From positions 29,035 through 93,034 of the forward strand of contig MCFL01000091.1 in NCBI GenBank assembly GCA_002102555.1: a stretch of DNA of 64,000 nt. The letters are read 5' to 3'. Numbering within the stretch: position 1 is the stretch's first letter; the number at the start of each line of letters is the position of its first letter. Below the pieces are notes generated by a model, which saw only the letters and a program-made list of their open reading frames with translations, made no database searches and had not been told where the DNA came from. The DNA is from Catenaria anguillulae PL171 (Eukaryota; Blastocladiomycota; Blastocladiomycetes; Blastocladiales; Catenariaceae). Shown here piece after piece: positions 9,439 through 20,427 of this stretch. The position numbers were made by a program, and so were the translations under genes.

Positions 9439-12134
9439 ATGACCCGTGACCAACCCCCGCTACCTCGCCAGTGCAACTCGGCCCCAGCCAGCTCTTCGAA
9501 TTCTGCGCCTTCAAGTTCGCCACTCAACCATCCTACCCCCACTGCTGCAGACTCTGGTGCCGTGCCGCTTCCCTCGGCAGGAAACATGGCCGTCGGGATT
9601 CGTATCTGCCCACTCAACCAAAACGAGCAAGGCAAAGATGCCGACGTGGCCTGGGAAACGGACGGATATGTGATCCGGCAACGTCTCCCACACGACGCTG
9701 CTGCACATGTGACACCCGCGCAGTTTGCATTTGGTCCGCTTTTTTTTTTGGACCCTACCCTAGAGGCTTGTTCTCGTTTGGCATTGACCCCTTCCTCAAT
9801 AACCCAACATAGATCACGTCTTTGACGAGACTACCGATAACTCGGTCGTATACGACCGTATGGCACGCCACATTGTCGACTTATCGTTTGATGGATTCAA
9901 CGGGACCGTGTTTGTGTGCGGCCAAACGGCTTCGGGAAAGACGTTCACCATGCAGGGCACAAAGAACGATCAAGGCATCTTCCCAACAGCCATCGAGGAA
10001 GTGTTTCGGCTCAAGGCCCTCTCGTTGGTATGCTGTTTCTTTTGGCCACCGCCGTTGGTGCCCCATGTTTTCTGTTTGTGTTTGGTGGCCGTGTGACTCA
10101 CTCGTCAATGTCGCATTAGAACACGGAGCCCGTCACCGTCAAAATGAGCTACCTCGAGATTTACAATGAGGCGATTCGCGACCTGCTCGATCCAGCGCGC
10201 TCATCAAGCATTCGGATCATCCAACGTCCGAATTCAAATTCAGTTGTTGAGGGTGTCAAGGAGATTGAGTGCAAGACATTGGCAGACGCCATTGAAGCCA
10301 TGGTTGCCGGCCAAAGTCCGTCCCAATTCATTTGGTGCTGGATTCCAACTTGGTCGAACCACCCGAGTGACTCAACCCACGTCTCTTTCGTCATCATTCA
10401 CAGAGATTCGCGAAGTGGAGGATACATGGATGAACTACCATAGCAGCAGGTCGCACGCCATCTTGACACTGGTATGTCACGCTCTTCTCTCCTTTTTGCT
10501 TTTTCTTTGATGGCTCTTCAGTTTTTCTCAAGGCCTCTTCATCGCAACCTTGGGCCAGATTCTCGAGCGGTCAATCATCAACACGGAAACGGGCAAACCC
10601 ACGGGCGTCGTGAAATCGTCGCGCCTCAACCTCGTGGACCTAGCTGGCTTTGAGGGTGCCGGTCTGACGGGCGCTGAAGGCCAGCCTCTCACGGAGAGCA
10701 CCCACATCAACGAGTCGCTCCTCGCACTGTCGCCGGCCATTTCCAAACTGTCGTCCGTTGCCGACCGCGCCTCCGATGCGCACATTCCATACCGTGCCTC
10801 GAAACTCTGGCGCATTTTGCAAGGGTCGTTGGGCGACAACGCGCGCACGGCCATGATATGTACCATCACGCCCGCGTCGACACATGTTGATTAGTCCATC
10901 AGCACGCTCAAGTTTGCCATGCGCGAAAAGGTGATTCAGAACCAGCCAGTGTTGAACATGGCGGCCGTGGCCGGGGAAAAGGCGACCGAAGAGGATTTAC
11001 AGACACTTGTTCGGCTCCTACAGGAGCGCGATACCCGGATTACAAAGTTGGTCGAGGCGAATCGCAAGTTGGCTCAGGGATGCTTGGACAGTTTGCAAGT
11101 GTATGGCACCTCACGTCTCTTGATTTGTTCGACCAGCATGCGGCTCGCCAACACGTGCGCTGACTTTTTGTTGTGTACATGTCCCTCCTTTTTTTTCCAG
11201 GATGTTGCGCGATCACGCGCCGGCCGAAGTGCCCGTGTCATCGGCCAAGCGGCCCCACGATGCCTTGGATACCACCATCGATCCCACGACCGACGGCGCC
11301 GACCAAGACCACGACACTAACGATGGTGGCGACCACCTGCCCGCAACCAAACGCCAGCGGCTCAACTCGAGCGCGGCCGCGCCTACATCTACGTCAACCT
11401 CGTCTCCTCCTCCCCCACCGCCCAACCTTACCGACATGCACCAAGCAAAGTCGGCGCAGCTGTCCGAGTCCACGGCTCTGCTCGTGGCTGCGGAGGACCG
11501 GGTGACTCAGCTCCAGCGCGAGATTGAGGATTTGCAGACGGATTACAAGGCCAAGGTGGACGAGTTTGAGTCGCCTGCCGAGGATTGCGATTTGGCCATC
11601 AAGGAGGTCAAGCAGCTGAAGGCCAGCGCGGACACGTTTGAGGCTCAAGTCAAGGAAAAGGATTCGCGGATTGGCGATTTGAAAGCCGCCATCCAGCGTG
11701 TCAAGGACGACATGCAAAATGAACAAGCGGCTTGGGAAGTGGAGCGCAGGGAAATGCAGGCCGCGTATGAGCGAGCACAAGCCGCACTTGATGCGGCCAA
11801 TGGCCAGAGTGCTGAGCTGGCCGAGACCAATGCGGCTCAAGCTAAGGAAATAGCCCGGTTGACAAGTGTCGAGGCAAAGTTACGAGCCGAACTGGCTGTC
11901 CAGAAGCAACAGCACAAGGGCACAATCGCCGATCCGCAGATGGAGGGCAAGCACGTGTGCAGTACCGTCCGCCAGGAACGAGCGGCAGGAAGCCATGGCT
12001 CGCAGCAACAAGCCCAGCGTCCTCAGGCTGCAGAGTTGCTGGCTCAATTTGCAGAACTCCACCGTCGCAGCATAGAGCAGTCGCATGTACTTGCTGAATT
12101 GAAGAAACGAGCCATCAACGCGATTGGCAAATAG
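9439..12134 (+). pseudogene. Kinesin-7-like motor gene with in-frame TAG
   Basis: Probable exons 9439-9733, 9813-10027, 10120-10315, 10404-10471, 10559-11100, 11201-12134 form a frame of 750 codons broken once by TAG at 10892-10894. The motor is recognisable: GQTASGKTFTMQGT (P-loop), SYLEIYNEAIRDLLDP, NYHSSRSHAILTL (switch I), NLVDLAGFE (switch II) and SLGDNARTAMICTITPAS. After the TAG the frame continues at once with SISTLKFAMREK, the normal end of a kinesin motor, so the stop replaces a residue inside the motor. Downstream lies a nuclear-type linker (KRPHDA, TKRQRL) and a coiled coil of about 180 residues. DLAGSE has become DLAGFE and RDSKLT has become RASKLW, unusual changes that fit relaxed constraint. 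It resembles CENP-E/kinesin-7 in loop layout. It could be a pseudogene, a readthrough gene, or hold a base-call error. Confidence 0.75.
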
Positions 12135-13308
12135 ATTCAACGTTCTTGGAGCATTCTTTCCTTCCTAGCTTTCCTTCAGTTGCTATCCCTAGTTTTGTAT
12201 TTATGCATCAGATCAGAGAAACAATCGAGTTGTATTCCAAGTTGCTCGCCCTGATTATACTCACGCTCATTAATTGCCTCTTTGCGTCGGCCCCTTGTCC
12301 TCACTTGCTGTGCTCACACTTGCCCACCCATATTTGCCCGTGCTATATCTCGACCTGCTCCAATATAGACTCCGGTTCGCCGCCGCAATCGTTTCGTCCG
12401 TCGAAGCCGGTCGCGTTGCAACACGACATTGACCAGCGGCAAACCGGATTCGATGTGCGATATCGCTCAGTACTCAGCTGGTCGCGCCCTCGTGTCTGCA
12501 TCATACACCGGCAATGATTCAACGTGCGCATAGGATGGAAGCCACGCCTCGTGAACTGCCTGTGCTCAGCACGGGCGCGTTTTGGGAGGCAGATGCCGCG
12601 CGGTGGGCTGCCTGCCTGAGGGGGGCCAGCGACGTGGACCCGCGAGTGTCGACCTTGCCAATTCCAAATGGTAACAAGTTTCAGTTGACCGGTCCAAGTT
12701 GAGCCGAAAAGTGAATGAGGTTGTGAGTCGCGACCAACTGGACGAGCGGTGCGGATCGGGGCTGGGATGGAGTCGGCGCAAAACGGTTTGTCGTGAATGA
12801 AGGCATAGACGGATGGTGGGATGTGTGGATTGGGTCGGTCGAGCGCACGAATCTACAGTTTAGCCATATTTCCAGCACTCGGCACTGCCCTGCAAGGTAG
12901 TGTCCGACGAAAGTGGAACCAAACGGAATGGGCTGCGTTCCAAATGCATCGAGTGAGAGCAGATCCAGTGGGTGAGGAATATGTTGGACCGGTGTTCATT
13001 TGTCGTCAATTGAGAATGGACTTCATTCAATTGGTCGCATAAAGAGCCAGCATAGCTAGCAGTTGGCGAGAGCGTGTGGAAGAAGTGGCTAAAGTGGCAT
13101 CCGAGAACTGGGTCCATGCCCATTGGCCAACGTAAACAAACTCGTGCTATTCGTGCTGCGTTTGGTGGATTGTTGATAAGGCGATTCGCACCTAGCTATG
13201 GTTTGAAGGCCGCCAGTGAGCTCGTTGTGATCTTTGTAAATAGGTATTGTGTCAGGTGACGATGCGTTGAATTGAGAATGACATCAGAATACACTTGCAG
13301 CTTCCCGC
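12135..13308. other. Intergenic, no supported gene
   Basis: The stretch holds the 3' end of the kinesin-like gene. Only short frames occur, without domains or consistent splicing. The right part may contain decayed downstream sequence of F-box-like copy B, but I cannot align it. Confidence 0.35.
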
Positions 13309-13683
13309 TCATTCGCACCATTCCAATAACTTCACGACTGTTCGCCATGAGCGAGGATGGTAGATTTTCAGGCTGGTTTGACGGGCATTGCGGTATGTTT
13401 TATTTGCACATGAGTCGCGACACACCTCGTTGACATCCATTACCAAATTGAACGAGAATCGTTGACTCGGCGTGCGGCCAGCTGTTCGCAGGCGACGCGA
13501 CTTATCTACGCGAAGCATTCCGCTCGAACCTGAGGAACCACCAATCAAGACGCGATTACGCCAAATGAACTGGATATCTCGGCCACTTGTGCATATCGAT
13601 GCGAGCTCGGAGCATGCCATCGGAAGGATGGACCGAGGACGTGCAAGTGCCGCGGTCAAGTACAAAAGCTCGGTCGGGAGCGA
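13309..13683 (-). pseudogene. Relic of F-box-like family (copy B)
   Basis: The minus frame reads SLPTELLYLTAALARPRSIL, then a CSELASI segment and CTSGRDIQFIWRNRVLIGG, before running to a stop at 13309. These segments match copies C and D nearly residue for residue in the LPxELL helix and the Trp-Arg-Asn strand. No in-frame ATG precedes the conserved part: a TAG lies upstream in the same frame at about 13801. The C-terminal region of copy C is not recognisable. It is probably a truncated gene copy. Confidence 0.5.
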
Positions 13684-14076
13684 GGAAGCAAGGGTTTGCA
13701 GGTGGAACAGGGGAAATGTTGTGGCCGCACGAAAGGTGGGCGCGATGGCGGCGCTCTGGCCGATGATGCCGAAGCGGCAGACATTGTGCTGGTTATCATA
13801 CTAGTACGAGCACATGCGATTGCATCGGGTGATTGCATTGAAAAGTAGGTTGTATTCAATCCGATGTTGTCGTTTGCTTCGCAGTACTTTAGGCAATCTA
13901 TACCCATCCTATCAATCCACGGTAACCATGAACAGGGGTACATACTCAGGAACATCTCCGAGACTAGCCTCGTCGCACTTGCAAAACACACACGCCCGCC
14001 CTCCGTCCTACTCAGTTGGCAAGTGCAGCCGCCCACAATCGGAAATGCTCCGTGTATCCCGACAGCCTGCTGCAAT

Positions 14077-15512
14077 TCACTCATCCCCCTCGTCATCCAT
14101 CCGTTGCCCGCCCGACCTTGCCGGATCTGCAAACGACATGTTCCACCTCAATCGCTGATTGATATTCGTCACCCACCGATCCTTACCCTCGAGCCTAGTC
14201 GCATCTGGTGTAATCACCGGCACCGGATCACCATACCCATGAATCTAAGGCAATGCACACACGCAAACGTAAGTGTCCCTCAATCCATGATTCCAACCCG
14301 AAGGCCAGCACGTACATGAACCACATTATCTCTGGCCGCCAGCGTGCCGCGATACTTGCCGTCGACCATGAGCTCGAGCGGCAAACACCTTGCTCGTTGC
14401 GCGGGTCGCATCGAAATGAGCGAGGTTTGCGGGAAAAACACGGGCCGAAACGACAGCGACAGTGGGCACACGGGTGTGAGGAGGATGCCGGGGACGGTTG
14501 GGTGGATGATGGGTCCGCCAGCAGAGAGCGAGTAGGCGGTGGAACCGGTTGGTGTGGCGATGATGAGTCTGCAAGTCGGGCGGTGGTGGTTAGACGCTAT
14601 GCTACGAACTGAAGGCGAGGTGGGAATCAAATCAGCATACCCGTCAACAACCGCTTCCGTCATGACTTGTCCATTCACACGGCACTCGATGTTCGCCAAG
14701 GACGGATGGCCCGCCCGGTGGACAAGTACCTCGTTCATGACTTGGAACCGCTGTGCGCCAGAGATGCTTCGGAGATGCTCGAGCATGGACTCGGGCGAGT
14801 CTTGGACCTTGGAATAAATGGCTGCCGTGTCCGAGTCGTTGGCGACTTGACAGACAAGTCGTTCGCGGTTGGACAAGGTTATAGGGCCATCGTAGATGCG
14901 GTTGAGGATGGACTTGTATTCGGATATCCCTACGACGTGCGATTCCGTAGTGAGTGACGCTGTCGCCAAAAGCAAACGGGTCAAATCAATCGTACGAAAC
15001 GGCGGAAGAAAGTTTAGTGTGCCAAGCGAAAAGGATGCGACGGGCGGCACGGGACCTTGAAAGAGGGACGAGATGTGCAGCATGGTACCGTCGCCACCCA
15101 ATCCTATCACGAGGTTGATTTCCTTGGATATGTTTCCGATATCTTGAGGCAGAAACGAAACACCATGTCAACTCGTGACAAACCACCACCGCCGATACGA
15201 ACGAGAACACACACCTCCAGGCGCAACCAAATCGCACAACCCAGCCAATTCCCACACATCATCATGATTCTCCTCGGGCCGCTGGTGCGGTGGGCACACA
15301 GCCGAGGTCACTGCGCTCGCGCGCGGGACTTTCGGGTCCTCTGCCAGCAACTGCGTTCCTGGATGTTCCATGGCGATCCATTTGGCAATGTTGATGGCGT
15401 GGCGAAGCGCGGCGGGATCCCGGGGTTTGCGTACAATGAGAACTGTGGGTCGCGAAGAGAGTGGCGGCAGGACGGATTGGGCGGATGCCGCCGAGGAGAA
15501 CCAGCGGCGCAT
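14077..15512 (-). CDS. POS5: Mitochondrial-type NAD(H) kinase (Pos5-like)
   Basis: Probable exons (minus): 15512-15215, 15142-14641, 14568-14316, 14244-14077, giving 406 aa, close to yeast Pos5 (414 aa). It phosphorylates NAD(H) to NADP(H). The N-terminus [18 protein letters not shown] is basic and Ser/Ala-rich, a plausible mitochondrial presequence. Catalytic motifs are [12 protein letters not shown] (the GGDG phosphate-binding motif), [12 protein letters not shown], the MNEVLVHR segment (NE/D motif) and [16 protein letters not shown]. The [10 protein letters not shown] loop and the terminal [11 protein letters not shown] element also fit the family. Three introns of about 72 nt keep the frame. 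The 5' end lies 472 bp from a divergent plus-strand gene. Confidence 0.9.
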
Positions 15513-15984
15513 GGTATGATAGCGATACAGAAGCGTTGAGGGGTCGATGATCGCGGACGTGGATCGCGAGCAAGGTTAAAGAGCGCTCGCGGAACTAGGT
15601 TAGGCTCTTGCTGTGATACTGAGTGTCCGTATGTGAATGCCAAGAGTTGCATTCGTGTACATCAAAGTAAATATTGACTTGCCATGCATTGTTGTGTGTT
15701 GCAATTGGATGCATGAAAAGATGTTTGCTCGGTGATGGATCAGCCAGCTGGATCGGCGGACCGCGTCACAGACCAGGTGCGAACAAGTCTGCGAACAAGT
15801 TGCTTTCGTTCGCACCAGACCATGTCGCCAGGAACTGACGGCTACCAGCACAATTGGGACGGCCCGCCGTCGTGACCTGGATATCGTTCGATAAATGGCT
15901 CTAGATAGCTGCCCCAAATTGGCTGGCAACCGTATGCAATCCCACCTTCGTCACACCCAAAGCGTTTCACATTTTTGATCCATC
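15513..15984. promoter_or_regulatory. Divergent promoter, NAD kinase / four-TM protein
   Basis: A 472-bp spacer between divergent starts. It contains no coding-like frame. No specific element is recognised. Confidence 0.35.
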
Positions 15985-17154
15985 ATGGGCGTCTTTGGCA
16001 AAGTGCGTTGTCGCTCTCTTCATGAAGGATGAAAAACCACCGCGCTGACAATACTCGGATATCACAGAAAAAGGACAAGAAAGAGAAAGAAACAGGCGAA
16101 CCCTCGCCCGCGCCGTCGACCAATGCGGACGGTCCACGCAGCCGCAGCCCATCCAACGTCGCAGCTGCTGTCCCTTTGCCCGATTCGCCCATCAAGCAGG
16201 GTGCCACGTTGACTGCGACCAATGCAGAAGTTCCCGTAAAGTCCTCCAAATCAGACAAAAAGGAGGAAAAGAAGGCTACGAAAAGCGGTGGCGGTGATGT
16301 GTCGATTACAGTTCCCACGCCGGCGGACGCGTATGGCGCGGATGACCCAAAGCATCCCATGCCGACAAAGCCCAGGACCAGGTGTTGTTGCTTGTTTCAC
16401 ATGCCGACGTCGATTGTGCTGATGATTGTGCTGTTGCTCGTACGCATCTCCTTCTCTTGTCCGTCAGTCGTCCGGTCCATGTGGACTGTTCTCACCGAAG
16501 TCATGTGCGCAATAGTTCAACGACGTGTGGTTTGCATGGCATTCGATGAACCAGCGCGGTCAAGCGACCGAAATCTTTGAATCGATGCGCACATCGTGGC
16601 AGCAGTCGGGAGCAACAGCCACCATGGCCGATTTCTTCCGGCTTCGAACGATTTTGGATGCCAACGTGATTGTGGCATTGGTAGACATGGTGTTTACGCT
16701 CATTGGGTTGGCCGGTGTTGATACGGTTCGTTTGTTTGGATCCTCAAGGAAACTGAAGACGGCAGATGAAACTGACATCCTGGTACTTTCACCAGGAATC
16801 ATTCAAACTCTTTGTTGTCTTCACATTCTGGAAAGCCGCGCAATTCTGCTACTCGGTGTCGACGTCGATTGTGACGCTCACGATTATGGAGCATCTCAAG
16901 GGCGAGGCCAATGGGACGGACAAGGCAAAGAAATTGCTGAATTGGGAGACCGGCGTATCGTTTGCGGGATTGGTGCTTGAGCTGTACTTTTTCATCTTCC
17001 TCTGGTATGTTTTTATCGGTGTCCTGCTTGTGACGAGCTATGGAAGGTCAAGAAATGCTGACAGCGCTATGCTTATGTATCGTATTACAGCATCTTTACC
17101 CACTACTTGCGCAAGCTCAACAACTGGAAAGCCGAGACAGGCAGGACCACTTGA
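15985..17154 (+). CDS. Four-transmembrane protein of unknown function
   Basis: Probable exons 15985-16002, 16068-16439, 16516-16725, 16796-17004, 17091-17154 give 290 aa. The 18-nt first exon encodes MGVFGK, so Gly2 could be myristoylated, next to the basic KKKDKKEKE. Residues 10-105 are a disordered Ser/Pro/Lys tail. Four hydrophobic segments follow: about 118-138 (after a Cys-rich RCCCLF, a possible palmitoylation site), 165-188 (VIVALVDMVFTLIGLAGV), 200-222 (FTFWKAAQFCYSVSTSIV) and 245-268 (FAGLVLELYFFIFLCIF). The layout resembles tetraspan trafficking proteins, but I do not recognise the family. It converges with the EED-like gene. Confidence 0.72.
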
Positions 17155-17297
17155 ATATCGCGGACCCAGGATGTGATTGTCGAGTGTCAAACGGTTCATG
17201 TGAAAAGAAGCGAAGGCGTTTGACTCGAACTTCGGTAACTGTTGCTCTGCTTACGTTCAACACAGAAATAGAGACGAATCACTCGATAGATATACAA

Positions 17298-19362
17298 TTA
17301 TTCGCTCATTACATCTTCTTCGTCTTCACCCACCTCTGGAGCTCGGTCGCGCGCAACCGTAAGAATCAACTTGCCACTCTCGCTTACACCGGCCAAAAGC
17401 ATTGCCACTCCACCCTCGTCCTCGTCGTCTCCATCATAATCCTCATCACTCTCGCATCCGGCCACATGCGCAAACCTCACTTTTGTCCGTTCGTCATCCA
17501 TATCCATTGACTCGGCATGCTCGTCACCCATATCAAACGGTACAGCAACACACATCCGGACCAACTCGCCAGCAACTTCCTTTCCCATGGCCTTGCGCGT
17601 CCACACTACCGGTCCCGGCCCTTGCTTTCGGGTTCCCGTCCCCGATGAATACCTGTCAAGAAAGTCGGCCGTGGGCGTCACAACCGACGCAAGCGTGCGT
17701 GCAGCCACACCATGTGCATCCTCGTCCGATGACGAGTCTTCTAGGGTCATTGCATGTTGCAAAGCGGCGCGCGTGCGATCGCGCAAAATGTGCAAAGTGC
17801 GCACAAGGTTCCAAACAGCCATAGCACCCGTACCCGTGCCGAGCGCCAGGTACGGGTAGGTGAATGAGAGTTTGAAAAACCAAAGGTTATGTGCTGGGTA
17901 CGTCAGGATGGCGAGTATGGGCGGGCGTGGGCCTCGTTCCTGTTCAACGTTGAGAAAATGAGGTCAACCTCAAGACATACTTTAGAAAAAGTGCCAGGAC
18001 ATGCCTCGACATCGGCATTCAACTCCGAATGTGTAGCCCATGCTGGCCGGTCGCCGTTAGCCTCCCCGCCGTCCACCTCGACCGCCTCGATCACCATATC
18101 CGCTAACGGCCGCGTCTCGACCCGCCACACAACCGCCTCGCCATCGACTGACTTTGACACCACTGACATGCCGCCGTCCTCATCCTCATCACCCACAAAC
18201 GCGACCCCATCCACATAATTGGCATGCGGCCACTGCGTCCACCACGTACACCGATCCATCCTGACCTCGCCACCCTCGCCCTCGCCAACCCTGTCGGGCA
18301 CCCGCCATACGCGCACCGCACAATCCGCACCTCCGCTCACGACCCACCTACCGCTCGGATGCACACTCGCACACAAGACCTGACCTTGATGCCCGTCCAC
18401 CCCGCCCATCACAAGCACAGATCGCCCAAGGTGCAAGTCGACAATGCGCACGGTGCGGTCTTTACACGCAACAAGTACCCACTCTGGCCGTCCAGGGTAC
18501 GCCTGAATGTCATTGACATCCCCGCCGACTCCTGCACGCACCACGCGCACGTGTGCTTGCAAGTGCACGTTGAACACGTGCAAGTATCCCGCGTGCCCGC
18601 CAGTCACGCACACAATGTGGCCGGGTGCCCCGAGCGGGCCCGTGTATGTTGTCGGAAGCGTAAAGAGGCACAGTGTGTAGAGGGATTCGTTCGCGCGGCG
18701 GCGGCGGCCGCCGCCGCCGTGCCCAGCGCTTGCCAGGAGTGGGTGATCTGGAATGAGAAACCCGGCGTGAAAGGCGCATCCGGACGCATCGGCTCGGCGG
18801 CCGCACGGGTCCACCTCGTCCGACTCGGGGTCAACCTCAGTCGAGGGCACCAGATCCACGGGCGTCCATTCAACGAGCAGCTGTGTGTGCAAGTTGGATA
18901 CGCGCGTGCGTTGGGGCTTGTGGCGCGTATGGTCGTCGTCGGCAAGTCGTACGAGATACACCCAGAGTTTGTCGCCGGCTGCCGCAACGAGCATTTGGCG
19001 TGGGCCGATGGCCAGGGCTTGGATGGCATAAATGGGGTGGTCGCTGAGCTGGGAGAAGAGAACAAGGTGCGAGTGAGTCCAGTAGGCAATGGCGGTACAT
19101 GGGACAGTCGCACCTTTAGCGTCACCGGTGTATATGCAAGCATTGTCGGATGAATCTTGGCTCCAAAACCAATTGTGATCACTGAACAATGGGACAGTCT
19201 GGGCCGGGACGGACGTGCGAGGATTGACTTGGGGAGGACGGCGACTGCGAAGAGCTGACTGGTCCTTACCGAGGGCGACAATTGCTCTGGCTGATTTTTG
19301 AGGCTTTCTTTACATCGAGTGTATGGTGCCATTGTGAACAGTGAATTTGCTGCCGCGGCCAT
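17298..19362 (-). CDS. EED/ESC-like WD40 protein (PRC2 subunit homologue)
   Basis: Probable exons (minus): 19362-19114, 19048-17981, 17939-17298, giving about 652 aa. EED binds methylated H3K27 and activates the PRC2 methyltransferase. The splice-joined YTPVTLK-LSDHPIYAIQ fits the EED entry to blade 1. Later blades match EED: VTGGHAGYLHVFNV, GGDVNDIQAYPGRPEWVL with CKDRTVRIVDL, MGGVDGHQGQVL, GADCAVRVWRV, a HANYVDGVAFVGD segment, SKSVDGEAVVWRV, and the last blades NLWFFKLSFTYPYLALGTG and MAVWNLVRTL. The Trp-Phe in NLWFF sits where EED has the Trp-Tyr of its methyl-lysine cage. The second intron is only 41 nt. A long Asp/Glu-rich insert lies in the final blades. An alternative ATG at 19413 is in frame. 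Confidence 0.8.
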
Positions 19363-20427
19363 GTTGTCCGACGACAGCTGTTTGTCGACGATGGACTGCC
19401 GTAAACCATACAAAGGAAATAAAGATGATATTGACCTTCAGACAACATGTCTATTACAGTACTTATCGGTTGACCAATGTTACCATCGTCTTGCGACAAC
19501 ATTCGCACTCGCAACCCACGCCCAATATCAACCAAGCCAAGGGAACAAGAAAAGGAGGTGGGACGGTGACGAAGACGGACTGAACAAATGGACAAAACAA
19601 CAAGACCTGAGCTGAGCTGGTAAACGATGACGTGGGCTGTGTCTGGAACGTGATTGTCGTGTAGGCCATGAATCACAAGGTCAAATCAAGGACGAAAACA
19701 GGATGGCCAGTGGATCGGAAAGCAGCATGAGCGGCGCACTCAAAGTGAGTGGACCAAGTGCAGCGGCAAGCAAAATCGATCTGGAGCGGGCGCTGGCGAG
19801 GGCGAGGGCGGATGAGGGCCTGGGATTAAGCAAGCACGTCATCAAGACACGCAGCGTGGGCAAGGCGGGGCAGACAGGGGCATGGTACAAGTGACCAAAC
19901 AGTTGAGGGGAGAAGGCGTCAGCCGCCAACAGCGGCGCGAGAGCAAGGGGCAGGGGACGGATGGGGGCAGAGGGAGAGCCGTTGTGGGGCGAAACAGGGA
20001 GAAGTTGTGAGCGAGGGGTGAGGAGAGAAAAACAGGAAACAGGCAAGCATGCGGGTATCCAAGGCGGAACAAAGGTGAGAGGACGGCAAAGAGGAGCAGC
20101 GTGAACAATTACTTGGAAAGGGACAAAAAGGAACAGGAAGGTAATGACTGGCATCTTGAAGGGATCCAACAGGCGCGAGAAAGAAGAGGGCAAGAGTTGC
20201 GTAAGGTAAAAGAGGAGGGGGAGGAAAGGAGCAAGAATCTCACAAGCGGAATCGCCAGACACGCCAACACTACGAGGGGACAAGAAAAAAGGGGGGTCGA
20301 GGAGGGACGAGGAAAAGTGAAAAACAAAAAGAGTACAGCAAATGGAGAGATTCAAACAATCGCACATACACGGCGCTCAAAAAGCGAGAATCCACACCAA
20401 CATGATCCATTTCGGACGTAAATTTAT
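19363..20427. other. Intergenic between EED-like gene and DHH1
   Basis: This stretch holds the EED-like promoter and the 3' UTR of DHH1. It is purine-rich on the plus strand (pyrimidine-rich on the transcribed minus strand). A 63-codon plus frame at 19703-19894 (MASGSESSMSGALKVSG start) is open and compositionally plausible but has no known domain, so I do not call it a gene. Confidence 0.4.

Noticed and set aside
10892-10894. TAG codon reassigned to glutamine
   Set aside because: Confident genes in the window (ISN1, FMN1) use TAG as their stop, so a general reassignment does not fit.
10883-10894. 9-nt intron removing the kinesin TAG
   Set aside because: A GT...AG pair exists, but 9 nt is far below any spliceosomal intron size.
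15985-17154. SCAMP identity for the four-TM gene
   Set aside because: The NPF-rich start and the conserved SCAMP core are absent; only the number of membrane spans agrees.
19681-20367. Minus-strand 228-codon ORF rich in Leu/Pro/Ser
   Set aside because: It lies in the pyrimidine-rich 3' region of DHH1 and its composition follows base bias; no homology is visible.
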